A DNA stretch of 62,557 nucleotides from positions 1-62,557 of the forward strand of contig NZ_AUWQ01000037.1 of assembly GCF_000455205.1 (NCBI RefSeq), in the 5' to 3' direction. This stretch comes from Mycobacterium sp. UM_CSW (lineage in GTDB: Bacteria > Actinomycetota > Actinomycetes > Mycobacteriales > Mycobacteriaceae). Positions 45,909 to 54,308 of this stretch are shown here, piece after piece. The position numbers and the translations under genes were made by a program. The notes beneath the pieces are model-generated. The model was not told the origin of the DNA, did not search any database, and saw only the letters and a program-made list of their open reading frames with translations. The number at the start of each line of letters is the position of its first letter. The first letter of the stretch is position 1.

Positions 45909-46134
45909 CTCGGACTCCTTTACACATCGAGACAATGGATCCATATCAACGTCAAGCATCTTCTAGCCCGCGTCGACGGTACGAAGTCGGATCGGATAGT
46001 AGCAGGTAGACGAGGCGTGGTGTTAGCGGACAGTAATCTATGGTTGAATCCAACTGCTGGCGGCCGCCGAGGGTGGATCCCCCGGCATGAGTTGACGGGA
46101 GAGGCTCCTGAACACGCCCACGCTTGATATTTCG

Positions 46135-47262
46135 TTGCCTACCTTTCGTGCGGCGTTGGGGGGATGGCTGTCAGCCAACGCCGAAAGCCTCGACGAGTTC
46201 CGCCATCACCGCGCCGAGGCCGCCGAAGAGCGCTGGGCCCGCGACCTCCGATTCATTCGGGTGCTGTATGCCGCGGGGTGGAACCGACACGGTTGGCCCG
46301 CGGAGTACGGCGGAGTCGGCGGCCCCGCGGTTCTGCGCAACGTGCTCTACGAGGAACTGGAAAACGCCGGATACCGCGTTCCCGACTGCGTGATCCAACT
46401 CGAATTGCAGGGCGAAGCCTTCATGAAGTTCGCCCCCGAGATCGCGGCGGCCCGCATCCCGGCTGCGCTACGCGGCGACGAGATGTGGACGCAGGGCTTC
46501 TCGGAGCCGGAGGCGGGCAGTGACCTCGCTTCGCTTCGTTGCAAGGCGGTGCAGGATGGCGACGAATGGGTGATCACCGGCCAAAAGACTTGGTCGAGTT
46601 ACGCACTTTCGGCGCGGTGGATGGGGGTGCTCACGCGGACTGGGACACCCGAGTCGCGCCACCGCGGGATCACCATGTTCTTGGTCGATCTCGAGTCCCC
46701 TGGCGTCGAGGTGCGGCCCTTGCGGCTCGCCAACGGAGTTGATGAGTGTGCCGACGTCTTCTTCGACAACGTCCGCGTGTCAGCAGACAACCGCATCGGA
46801 GAGGTCGGCGGCGGCTGGGACGTCGCCATGTACTTGCTTCAATTCGAGAGGGCCAATTATGGATGGCTGCGCCAAGCTCATCTGGCCCGACGGCTCCGTG
46901 AACTCGTCAGCAATATCGACGCTCCGGACCGCCATACGGCGAACGTGTTGGGCAACTGTTGGTTGGCCAACCTCGCGTTGCGCCTTCGCTGCGGTGACAC
47001 CGTACGTCGACTCTTCGCCGGGCAGAGAATCGGACCGGAGGCATCGATCGACAAAGTCCTCATCGCGCAGGCAGAGCAGCCTTTGAACGACGCCTTCCGC
47101 GATCTGTTTCCTGCGCAATTCCTCTTCGATCCGGGCGAGGAGTCCGAAGTGTGGCGATCGGAGTGGTACTACAGTCGCGCGGCATCGATCTACGGGGGCG
47201 CAGGTGAGATTCAGCGGGGCATCATCGCCGACCGCTTACTGGGACTTCCCAAAGAGGTATGA
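46135..47262 (+). CDS. Acyl-CoA dehydrogenase, first subunit of a pair
   Basis: About 375 residues. Flavin/substrate loop: TQGFSEPEAGSDLASLRCKA. Substrate-side segment: WVITGQKTWSSYA. C-terminal signature: YGGAGEIQRGIIADRLLG. The Glu of YEGT is replaced by Gly, so the base must lie elsewhere. The start is uncertain: TTG 46135 or a non-ATG codon near 46108 behind GGGAGAGG. The next gene overlaps by 4 nt and encodes a shorter partner, as in heterotetrameric FadE pairs (FadE26/27, FadE28/29). Confidence 0.88.
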   Translation: MPTFRAALGGWLSANAESLDEFRHHRAEAAEERWARDLRFIRVLYAAGWNRHGWPAEYGGVGGPAVLRNVLYEELENAGYRVPDCVIQLELQGEAFMKFAPEIAAARIPAALRGDEMWTQGFSEPEAGSDLASLRCKAVQDGDEWVITGQKTWSSYALSARWMGVLTRTGTPESRHRGITMFLVDLESPGVEVRPLRLANGVDECADVFFDNVRVSADNRIGEVGGGWDVAMYLLQFERANYGWLRQAHLARRLRELVSNIDAPDRHTANVLGNCWLANLALRLRCGDTVRRLFAGQRIGPEASIDKVLIAQAEQPLNDAFRDLFPAQFLFDPGEESEVWRSEWYYSRAASIYGGAGEIQRGIIADRLLGLPKEV

Positions 47263-48266
47263 GGATGCGATCGACTCTGATGAGCACGGCCGATATCGAG
47301 GCGTTGCGAGACGGGATCCGGGCGTCAGCTCGACACAGCGGCGACGCGGCTGCGGTGGCCCGTGACGTTGGCTTTGAAGATGTGCTTAACGAAGACAGGG
47401 CTGTTGCGGCCGTCTTCTTCGAAGAGTTCGGTCGACTTGGTTTGGACCATCGCCTGAATGATGCAATTGCCGCCAACGCATTGGGTTGTTCCGGGCCGGA
47501 TACGCCGTCGTTGGGTTATCCCCTTCCTGGAATCGACGTCCCGAATCGTCGCACCGGAGGTGGATTAGGCGTTGACGTCCTCGTGCGCGGTGTGGACGGT
47601 GATTCCGTCAGCTCCATCCTCCTACTGGCCGGCGAGGAGGCCGTGTTGGTACCGACGTCGGGTCTGCAATGCTCGCCTGCAAAGGGATTCGACATCGTCG
47701 ATGGCTGGACGAGGTGGCGGGGCAGTGTGTCGGCGGATGATTCGGACGTTCTGTCGACCGACGGCGCAAGACATGTCCGCGCCGTGGTGCGTGCCGCGCT
47801 TGCCAGCGAACTCAACGGGATTGCTTCCAAGGTTAACGAGCTGGCCGTCGACCACGTGACCAGCAGGCACCAATTCGGCCAGGCGCTTGGCAGCTTTCAA
47901 AGCGTCCGGCACCGGCTGGCTGAGACACACGTCGCCATTCATGCCGCTATGCCCGTGATCGAGTTGGCCTGGCAGGCTACCGCCTGTGGGGATGCCGGTT
48001 CGGCGGAACTGGCGACGGCAGCCAAAGCCCTCGCCGGACGTGCCTTCGAGATTGCAGCCAAGAACGCCCATCAGGTATGCGGTGGAATGGGCTTGAGCTG
48101 GGAGCACCCGCTCCACCGGTGGGTCCGTCGAGGAACTGTCCTCAATTCGTTGATCGGATCACCGGACGAATTGGCGGCCGATTTGGGTGGCATGCTCGCC
48201 CGCGGCGCAGCCTTGCCGGTCCCGAATGCGCTGTGCGACGACGAGAATCAGTCCACCCCTGCATGA
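47259..48266 (+). CDS. Acyl-CoA dehydrogenase, second subunit of a pair
   Basis: A 335-residue acyl-CoA dehydrogenase-like protein with a weak middle domain and without the standard TE-x-x-x-GSD flavin loop. It retains the C-terminal helices (SRHQFGQALGSFQSVRHRLAE, QVCGGMGLSWEHPLHRWVRR). Such shortened chains are the beta subunits of mycobacterial alpha2beta2 acyl-CoA dehydrogenases. The ATGA overlap with the upstream gene and a second ATGA overlap with fadD downstream place it in a tight operon. The regular family fold is otherwise intact. Confidence 0.85.
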   Translation: MRMRSTLMSTADIEALRDGIRASARHSGDAAAVARDVGFEDVLNEDRAVAAVFFEEFGRLGLDHRLNDAIAANALGCSGPDTPSLGYPLPGIDVPNRRTGGGLGVDVLVRGVDGDSVSSILLLAGEEAVLVPTSGLQCSPAKGFDIVDGWTRWRGSVSADDSDVLSTDGARHVRAVVRAALASELNGIASKVNELAVDHVTSRHQFGQALGSFQSVRHRLAETHVAIHAAMPVIELAWQATACGDAGSAELATAAKALAGRAFEIAAKNAHQVCGGMGLSWEHPLHRWVRRGTVLNSLIGSPDELAADLGGMLARGAALPVPNALCDDENQSTPA

Positions 48267-49864
48267 CACGGCAACCCGGGGTCGAGGTCGACCCACGACA
48301 CGACGGCGTCACTCCGCTTGGCGAGAACGTCGATAGTCCATCGCACCATTATGTGACAAGCCTGCGGCATTTTGCGGTCAAGCGTCCACAGGATCTCGCC
48401 ATCGTTACGCCAGCCCGGTCGGTCACGTTCGCCGAACTCTCGGAGAGGGCGAACTCTCTTGCGGGCTACCTGCATTCGCGCGGCGTGGCCGCAGGCACGC
48501 CCGTCGCGCTGATGTCGGCGAACAGTGCCGAACTGATCGAAGCGTTTTACGCCGCGCTCGTCTTGGGTGCGCCGCCAGCCAACGTCAACCCTCGTTACCA
48601 CGCACACGAGGTGCGATACGTGCTGGAAAACTGTGCGGCGGGCGCCGTGCTCTTCGACCCGACAAGCGCGACGGTGGTGGCCGAGGCGGTATCCGCTATG
48701 GAGGAACCCCCGTTTCCCCTCGAGTTCGGCAGCAGTAGGTGGCGCGCTGCGATCAGCTCGACCACGGACTACGTGCGCCCGCAGTCCGTCGACGATCGAC
48801 TCCTGATCTATACCGGAGGGACGACCGGTCTTCCTCGAGCCGTGGAATGGCGTGTCGTTGACCACTTTCGAATGATTTGGCAGATGGTCAAACCCACTGA
48901 ACCGCCTCCGACGCCCGAGGCGTTGATCGACTCGGGTCGCAGGGCTCCGACGGCGAGTCCGTGTTCCCCGATTCTGCACGGCGTCGGGTTGTCGCTCACG
49001 CTGAACACTCTCAACGGCGGTGGCACGGTGGTCGTCTCGGACCGTCTGACATTCGACGCTGCAGACACGTTCGACTTGGTCCGCCGATATGACGTGGCTG
49101 TGCTTGGCATCGTGGGAGACGCATTCGCGCGGCCCATGTTGGATGAACTCGAGACCGGCAGGTGGAACGGGAAACTGCCCTCGCTGCGGGCGATCTCATC
49201 GGCGGGCGCGTCGTGGACCTCCTCAATTCGTGACCGGATGGCGAATCTGCTGCCGGGCGTGAAGATGGTCAGCAATTTCGGCTCGACCGAGGCGCTGGTG
49301 GCCCGAGACATCAGCAGCGACCATTCGATAGATCCAGGCGATGGGCTAGTGGTCATCGGTGAAAACGACAGGCCGGCGCAGCCCGGCGAGGTGGGGGTGG
49401 TCGCGACAGCAGGTTACCTGCCGCTGGGTTATCTGGGCGACCCGCAGAAGACGGCCGAAACGTTTCGGACGATCAACGGCCGCCGTTACGCAGTGACCGG
49501 GGATGAGGCTCGAGTTGAGGCGGACGGGCGGATTACACTGCTCGGCCGCGGCAGTGCCGTGATCAACACGGGCGGCGAGAAGGTGTGGCCCGACGAGGTC
49601 GAAGCTGTGCTGCGATCCGTCCCAGGCGTACTAGATGCGGTGGTCGTAGGTCGACCGGACGAACGCTGGGGTCAGCGTGTTGCGGCCGTTCTCCGGATCG
49701 CCGGTACGGCCGAAATCAGCGACCAACGCCTCAGCCAGGGGTGTCGTGAAAGGCTTGCGCCATACAAGTGTCCCCGACAATATGTGCGCGTCGACGAGAT
49801 TCCGCGCACCCCGGTCGGGAAGCCCGACTACCGCGCCATCGATTCTCTACTTGAGGAATCTTGA
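48263..49864 (+). CDS. Acyl-CoA synthetase (FadD, copy B, intact)
   Basis: A 533-residue adenylating enzyme from ATG 48263, which overlaps the previous stop. Motifs are LIYTGGTTGLPRAVEW (P-loop variant), NFGSTEALV (A5), YAVTGDEARVEADG (A7), GRGSAVINTGGEKVWP (hinge) and RTPVGKPDYR (catalytic Lys). Its end is nearly identical in pattern to the fadD remnant at 30798-30926. It is followed without a gap by a deleted GntR gene. The substrate acid is unknown, but the operon suggests the ligase feeds the two acyl-CoA dehydrogenase subunits upstream. Confidence 0.9.
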   Translation: MTRQPGVEVDPRHDGVTPLGENVDSPSHHYVTSLRHFAVKRPQDLAIVTPARSVTFAELSERANSLAGYLHSRGVAAGTPVALMSANSAELIEAFYAALVLGAPPANVNPRYHAHEVRYVLENCAAGAVLFDPTSATVVAEAVSAMEEPPFPLEFGSSRWRAAISSTTDYVRPQSVDDRLLIYTGGTTGLPRAVEWRVVDHFRMIWQMVKPTEPPPTPEALIDSGRRAPTASPCSPILHGVGLSLTLNTLNGGGTVVVSDRLTFDAADTFDLVRRYDVAVLGIVGDAFARPMLDELETGRWNGKLPSLRAISSAGASWTSSIRDRMANLLPGVKMVSNFGSTEALVARDISSDHSIDPGDGLVVIGENDRPAQPGEVGVVATAGYLPLGYLGDPQKTAETFRTINGRRYAVTGDEARVEADGRITLLGRGSAVINTGGEKVWPDEVEAVLRSVPGVLDAVVVGRPDERWGQRVAAVLRIAGTAEISDQRLSQGCRERLAPYKCPRQYVRVDEIPRTPVGKPDYRAIDSLLEES

Positions 49865-50043
49865 TGCCGAAACGGTATGGCACCAAGGAAAAGGAGCAAG
49901 AGTCGGCCGCGCGCGAGGAGCGCTCGACCATGATGGGGCGCGTCGCGGTGACCGAATTGGTCAATCGTGGGGGCTCCGAGACCTACCGAGGGCGTCACGC
50001 CCGGTACCGGGATCTTGACACAGAACTGGTTGGAGGTTATTGA
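49864..50043 (+). pseudogene. GntR regulator with in-frame internal deletion (copy B)
   Basis: A 59-codon frame begins MPKRYGTKEKEQ, like the intact GntR at 30927 (MPKRYGTKEKDQ). It then jumps to the equivalent of that protein's last quarter: AAREERSTMMGRVAVTELV against AACEDRSMTTARVVVTELV. About 170 residues, including the whole DNA-binding domain and most of the ligand domain, are missing. The frame is kept, and it overlaps the fadD stop (TGATG) and the next start (TTGA). It may still be translated, but it cannot bind DNA. Confidence 0.85.
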
Positions 50044-51197
50044 GCGTGCGGCGAACACTATTCGACCAAGAGCACGAAGAATTCCGTGTGCTCGTCCGAG
50101 ACTTCATCGCGAAACGGGTAGTTCCTCATTTCGACGAGTGGGTTGACGAGGGAATCGTTCCGCGCCAGTTGTATCGAGAACTCGGTGCGATTGGTGCGAT
50201 GGGCTTCGCCATTCCAGAGCAATACGGAGGTGGGGGAGTCGACGATTATCGCTACAACGCCGTTTTACAGGAAGAGGCGGCGCGCGCGAACGTGACTTTG
50301 GGAACGATGCGAACGCACCTGGACGTCGTCTTGCCATACCTGCTGAAATACGCCAACGACGAGCAGCGTGAGCGATGGTTCCCGGGGCTGGTAAGCGGTG
50401 ACCTCTTTTTGGCCATCGCCATGACCGAGCCGGGCACGGGATCGGACCTCGCCGGAGTCAAAACCACTGCCAAACGTGACGGTAGCGACTTCATTGTCAA
50501 TGGTGCCAAGACGTTCATCACAGGTGCCGCGCATGCCGACCTCATAATCGTGCTTGCAAGGACCGGCGAGCCCATCGACGGCAACCGTCGCTCTGGTTTG
50601 AGTCTGCTCGTCGTCGAGGACGGTGTTGCGGGTTTCACCAAGGGCCGCCGCCTGCCCAAGCTCGGACTTCGGGTGCAGGACACGGTTGAACTGTCGTTCG
50701 AAGATGTGCGGGTCCCGGCCATCAACCTGCTCGGTGAAGTCGATCAAGCCTTTTCCTACCTGGGACATAACCTCGCCCAGGAGCGCCTGGCCATCGCCGT
50801 CGGATCGGTGGCGCAGAGCCGCGCCGCCATGGAGATGACGATCGACTACGTCAAGAACCGGAACCTCTTCGGCACAACCGTTTCGGCCATGCAGAACACC
50901 AAGTTCGAGATTGCGGCGGTTGCCACTGAGATTGAGGCCGCGCAAGCGATGTGCGACAACGGGGTCAGAGATCTCGTCGACGGCGAGCTCAGCGGAGCGG
51001 ACGCGGCGAAGATCAAGCTCTTCTGCACGGAGATGCAAGCCCGGACCGTCGATCGCTGCCTACAACTGCATGGCGGCTACGGCTACATCCTCGAGTACCC
51101 CATCTCGCGGCTCTACGCCGATGCCCGCGTGAGCCGTATCTATGGCGGAACAAGCGAAGTGTTGAAGTCAATCATCAGTAAGTCGTTGGGACTATGA
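50040..51197 (+). CDS. Acyl-CoA dehydrogenase (copy B, intact)
   Basis: A 385-residue dehydrogenase from TTG 50040 (GTG 50046 is possible) behind GGAGG. Flavin loop: FLAIAMTEPGTGSDLAGVKT. Signature: LHGGYGYILEYPISRLYADA, then YGGTSEVLKS. Gly replaces the YEGT glutamate, as in isovaleryl/long-chain types where the base lies in an earlier helix. Its first 60 residues match the remnant at 31655-31830. It follows the deleted GntR frame with overlap and precedes an enoyl-CoA hydratase (36 nt), giving consecutive beta-oxidation steps. Confidence 0.92.
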   Translation: MSVRRTLFDQEHEEFRVLVRDFIAKRVVPHFDEWVDEGIVPRQLYRELGAIGAMGFAIPEQYGGGGVDDYRYNAVLQEEAARANVTLGTMRTHLDVVLPYLLKYANDEQRERWFPGLVSGDLFLAIAMTEPGTGSDLAGVKTTAKRDGSDFIVNGAKTFITGAAHADLIIVLARTGEPIDGNRRSGLSLLVVEDGVAGFTKGRRLPKLGLRVQDTVELSFEDVRVPAINLLGEVDQAFSYLGHNLAQERLAIAVGSVAQSRAAMEMTIDYVKNRNLFGTTVSAMQNTKFEIAAVATEIEAAQAMCDNGVRDLVDGELSGADAAKIKLFCTEMQARTVDRCLQLHGGYGYILEYPISRLYADARVSRIYGGTSEVLKSIISKSLGL

Positions 51198-51233
51198 GAA
51201 GGTCGCCGACGGCAACGCGAATAGGAGCCGCCC

Positions 51234-52013
51234 ATGTCTGACGTCCTCATCGTCCGTGACGAAGCCGGCGTTCGGCAAATCACCATGAACCGGCCGGAAC
51301 GCAGGAACGCAATGGACATCGACACCCGTCGTCGGTTCGCGGATCTGATTGTCGAATCGCACGATAACCCCGACGTTAGATCAATCGTCATTACGGGAGC
51401 GGGCGGCCATTTCTGTGCCGGCGCGGACGTGACCAGGATGGCTCGGTCGGTCGACGAGGAGGCGGCGTACGAACGCGTCCAGACCGCGCAGGAAATTGCT
51501 CAAGTCATGGCGGAGGGAGCGAAGCCGCAGATCGCCGCTGTGACCGGGTCTGCGGTGGGACTGGGGATGGGCATCGCGCTGGCCTGTGACTACATCGTGG
51601 CGGGGCCGGACGCGCGCTTCGCTGGCGGGTTCGTCAGGGTGGGTTTGTGCGCCGACAACGGCGTGCTGTTCACCCTTCCCCAGCGCGTGGGGCCGGCGCG
51701 TGCTCGAACGATGATGCTCCTTTCCGAGACGGTGCCCGCTGACGAGGCGTTACGCATCGGGTTGATCGACAAGCTGACAGCTTCCGACGATCAGGTGCTG
51801 CCAGCCGCCATCGAGGTGGCTGCCACGCTGGCGGCGGGTCCACCGCTTGCGCTGGCGACGATCAGCCGGGCATTTACCGCACTGCCCATGACCTTCATGG
51901 ATGCACTTGTGCGAGAAGCGGAACTGCAGGCGCCTCTGTTGTGTTCTGACGACCATCAAGAAGCCGCAACGGCTTTCCGGGAGAAGCGGCGACCGGTGTT
52001 CACGGGACGCTGA
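51234..52013 (+). CDS. Enoyl-CoA hydratase/isomerase
   Basis: A 259-residue crotonase. Oxyanion loops are ITGAGGHFCAGADVTRM and AAVTGSAVGLGMGIAL. The usual Glu positions are replaced in part (RVGLCADNGVLFTLP has Asp), so it may be an isomerase, hydratase or hydrolase. The ATG follows AGGAGCCGCCC. It is the last gene of the plus-strand operon that begins at 46135. A convergent decarboxylase-like gene follows. Confidence 0.9.
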   Translation: MSDVLIVRDEAGVRQITMNRPERRNAMDIDTRRRFADLIVESHDNPDVRSIVITGAGGHFCAGADVTRMARSVDEEAAYERVQTAQEIAQVMAEGAKPQIAAVTGSAVGLGMGIALACDYIVAGPDARFAGGFVRVGLCADNGVLFTLPQRVGPARARTMMLLSETVPADEALRIGLIDKLTASDDQVLPAAIEVAATLAAGPPLALATISRAFTALPMTFMDALVREAELQAPLLCSDDHQEAATAFREKRRPVFTGR

Positions 52014-52034
52014 GCGTCGCGAACGCTTGCGGGG

Positions 52035-52466
52035 TCAGCGACCGGAAGCTGAACCCGGCGCGTTCTCTGGGTGGGTCGTCGTTGTCCTGGCCTCACGTGC
52101 GACGACCTCGGACAGCACGTTGAGCGCTTGGATGGCGACCGGGAAACCCGCATATACAGTCAGCATCGAGAGTGCGTGGCGTAGCGCTGGCTCGCTTACG
52201 CCTCCTTGCAGGGCGCCGTGCAGGTAGTTGCGCAATTGGGTGTGGTGGCCCAGGGTGGCCAGTGCCGTGATGGCCACGAGAATTTGCTGCTCCCAGGGGA
52301 TGTCGGAGTCAGTCCATACCTGACCGAAGACGAATTCGTCCGACCACCGGGCCACGTTCTGATCAATAGCCGTTAGCGAACGCTGAAGTGCTTCGTGTTT
52401 GACTCCCTGGGCGCGCCTTCGTCGCGTTGCGCCGTCGCGTCGAAGCTCCTCGCGATTGGGATCCAT
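52035..52466 (-). CDS. Carboxymuconolactone decarboxylase-like protein
   Basis: A 143-residue protein of the CMD/AhpD fold. The core helices read EQQILVAITALATLGHHTQL and SEPALRHALSMLTVYAGFP. There is a conserved glutamate and histidine pair but no CxxC, which argues for the decarboxylase/isomerase type rather than AhpD. ATG 52466 follows GGGAGG. It is divergent from the thioesterase gene with about 150 bp between. The substrate is unknown; a lactone or beta-keto acid would fit the pathway. Confidence 0.88.
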   Translation of the reverse strand: MDPNREELRRDGATRRRRAQGVKHEALQRSLTAIDQNVARWSDEFVFGQVWTDSDIPWEQQILVAITALATLGHHTQLRNYLHGALQGGVSEPALRHALSMLTVYAGFPVAIQALNVLSEVVAREARTTTTHPENAPGSASGR

Positions 52467-52560
52467 TGAACGCCTCCCTTTGATTACGTGCCTTGCAATG
52501 CCCTCGATGACCCAGAGTACGAATCGCGAGTCGACTACCCTGGCGCACCGCGACGGCCAA

Positions 52561-52569
52561 ATATAGTTT
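52561..52569 (+). promoter_or_regulatory. ATATAGTTT element upstream of thioesterase
   Basis: ATATAGTTT lies 45 nt before GTG 52614, within ATATAGTTTAATGGTTTAA. A related sequence is on the minus strand at 55761-55780 (ATAGTTCAATATTTAAG). See the similar elements at 44388 and 61263. Role inferred from spacing. Confidence 0.3.
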
Positions 52570-52613
52570 AATGGTTTAAAGGAAAGGGTGAGAGAGAGGG
52601 CCCGGAGACGGAC

Positions 52614-53447
52614 GTGAGTGATCGCCTTCAGGAGCGGTTGCAACTCGACGATGTCGGGAACGATCGCTTCTCGAGCTCGGCCCCAGGGGCGCCGGTGAAC
52701 ATCTATGGCGGCGAATTGGCCGCGCATGCGCTGGTCGCGGCCAACATGACGGTGACCGACGACCGCCTTCCTCACAGCCTGCATTGCACTTATCTAGCCG
52801 CAGGAGATCCGGCGCATGGTTTGGAGCACCAGGTCACTCGGATCAGGGATGGGCGTTCGTTCTCCGTGCGCAGGGTCGACGTCTTCAATGGTGGTCGCCT
52901 GTCGGTTTCGGCGACTGTGAGTTATCAAACGAAAAGTGCAGGCGTCGAGCACCGTAGGACGGCTCCCAGGGTTCCTTGCCCTGACGACCTTCCGACGTTC
53001 CACGGGGCGTCAAACGCGGCATGGATTCCGTGGGCCGAGGAGAACCCCGAACTAGAAATGCGGGTGGCGCCTCATGATCCGGGTGACTCGCTGGGACGCA
53101 GGACTTTCTGGCTCAAGATCCGGCATGATCCGGCGATCGGATCCGCTGACGATCTGCTGGAAGCCGCTTATGCTGCATATGCGAGCGATTTCACCATGAT
53201 TGCGTCGATTCGGTTGCCGCACGAGGAGCCAGACGTCAAGACCCATGTCATGACCACGTTGACGCACAGCCTGTACTTCCACAAGCCGTTCGCAGCCTCT
53301 CAGTGGCATTTGGTCGACCATTGGTCGCCCGCTGCGGCGGGAGGGCGAGGCCTGTCCATCGCGCACGCCTACAACGCGAGCGGTGACTTAACTATGACAG
53401 CCGTCCAAGAGAGTCTCGTGCGGTCGGCGTCGAAGAAGGCAGGTTGA
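52614..53447 (+). CDS. Acyl-CoA thioesterase II (TesB family)
   Basis: A 277-residue double-hotdog thioesterase from GTG 52614. The N-terminal hotdog shows NIYGGELAAHALVAA and LHCTYLAAGDP. The C-terminal hotdog shows LTHSLYFHKPF and the end HAYNASGDLTMTAVQESLVR. Catalysis in TesB uses Asp, Thr/Ser and Gln near the C-terminus; candidates are present. It would hydrolyse medium or branched acyl-CoA. It stands alone between divergent and convergent genes. Confidence 0.92.
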   Translation: MSDRLQERLQLDDVGNDRFSSSAPGAPVNIYGGELAAHALVAANMTVTDDRLPHSLHCTYLAAGDPAHGLEHQVTRIRDGRSFSVRRVDVFNGGRLSVSATVSYQTKSAGVEHRRTAPRVPCPDDLPTFHGASNAAWIPWAEENPELEMRVAPHDPGDSLGRRTFWLKIRHDPAIGSADDLLEAAYAAYASDFTMIASIRLPHEEPDVKTHVMTTLTHSLYFHKPFAASQWHLVDHWSPAAAGGRGLSIAHAYNASGDLTMTAVQESLVRSASKKAG

Positions 53448-53477
53448 GCATCGTCGTCGACGAGCGGCACTCTAGGT

Positions 53478-54308
53478 TCACTCGGATGCCTGCGGCTCGT
53501 AGGGTGCGTCGCAGCCGGTGAGTTCGGCTGAGAGTTCCCAAAGACGTAGCGCTGTCCGCGGATTGCGCGCTTTTCGATGGGGGATCACCACCTTGGGTTT
53601 ACCCCACTGATGCATGAGACCCCCAGGTGCAAAGCAAGTTCCGCTGGGAGCGGTGGTTTCGATCGCCAGCAGGGTTGAACGCGCCCCGTTGCCGGTGGTT
53701 TGTCCGATGATGGGATGCATGTATTTGCCCGACCAGCGTAGGATCGCCCCACCGTCACGGGTGATGTCACTGAAGACGATTCCCGGATCTGCTGCGTATG
53801 CACGCACCCCACGCCGCGCGAGCTCGTTGATGAAGAGCATCGTTGCCAACTTGGATTCGCCATAGGCCTGCGACTTCGAGTACTTACGTCGCTCCCAGTT
53901 CAGATCGTCCAAATGCGGAGTCGCATATTTGTAGGCGCTGCTCGACAACGACACCACGCGATCGGTGGTGCGGTCAGCGAGCAAACATGTCAGGGCGAAA
54001 TGCCCGAGATGATTGGTGCCCATGTGCGCCTCAAACCCGTCCACGGTTCGTGTATACGGCAGACCCAGCACGCCGGCATTGTTCACCAGTACATCGACGG
54101 TATCCACAGCGTCCGCGAATCTTCGCACACTGGCCAGGTCCGCCAAGTCCAAATGCTGCACACGGACATCGCCGGACATCTGCGCGGCCGCCTCTTCGCC
54201 CTTCTTCAGGGTTCGGCAGGCGATGACGACCTGGTGGCCACGCGCAGCAAGGGCAGTCGCCGTCGCTTTGCCGATGCCGCTGCTGGCCCCGGTGATGATG
54301 ATCTTCAC
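53478..54308 (-). CDS. Short-chain dehydrogenase (retinol-dehydrogenase-like)
   Basis: A 276-residue SDR starting at GTG 54308, inside the P450 stop codon (4 nt overlap). Cofactor motif: ITGASSGIGKATA. Structural: LVNNAGVLG. Catalytic: VVSLSSSAYKY and AYGESKLATM. The WERRKYSKSQAYGESK pattern is that of light/protochlorophyllide or retinol dehydrogenase-like SDRs. The coupling to the P450 suggests it oxidises the P450 hydroxylation product. Confidence 0.9.
   Translation of the reverse strand: MKIIITGASSGIGKATATALAARGHQVVIACRTLKKGEEAAAQMSGDVRVQHLDLADLASVRRFADAVDTVDVLVNNAGVLGLPYTRTVDGFEAHMGTNHLGHFALTCLLADRTTDRVVSLSSSAYKYATPHLDDLNWERRKYSKSQAYGESKLATMLFINELARRGVRAYAADPGIVFSDITRDGGAILRWSGKYMHPIIGQTTGNGARSTLLAIETTAPSGTCFAPGGLMHQWGKPKVVIPHRKARNPRTALRLWELSAELTGCDAPYEPQASE

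Noticed and set aside
44445-46127. A 560-residue two-domain fusion protein
   Set aside because: Only the first 233 residues are SDR; the rest is the antisense of the SDR at 45144-45908, so it is an accidental read-through rather than a designed fusion.
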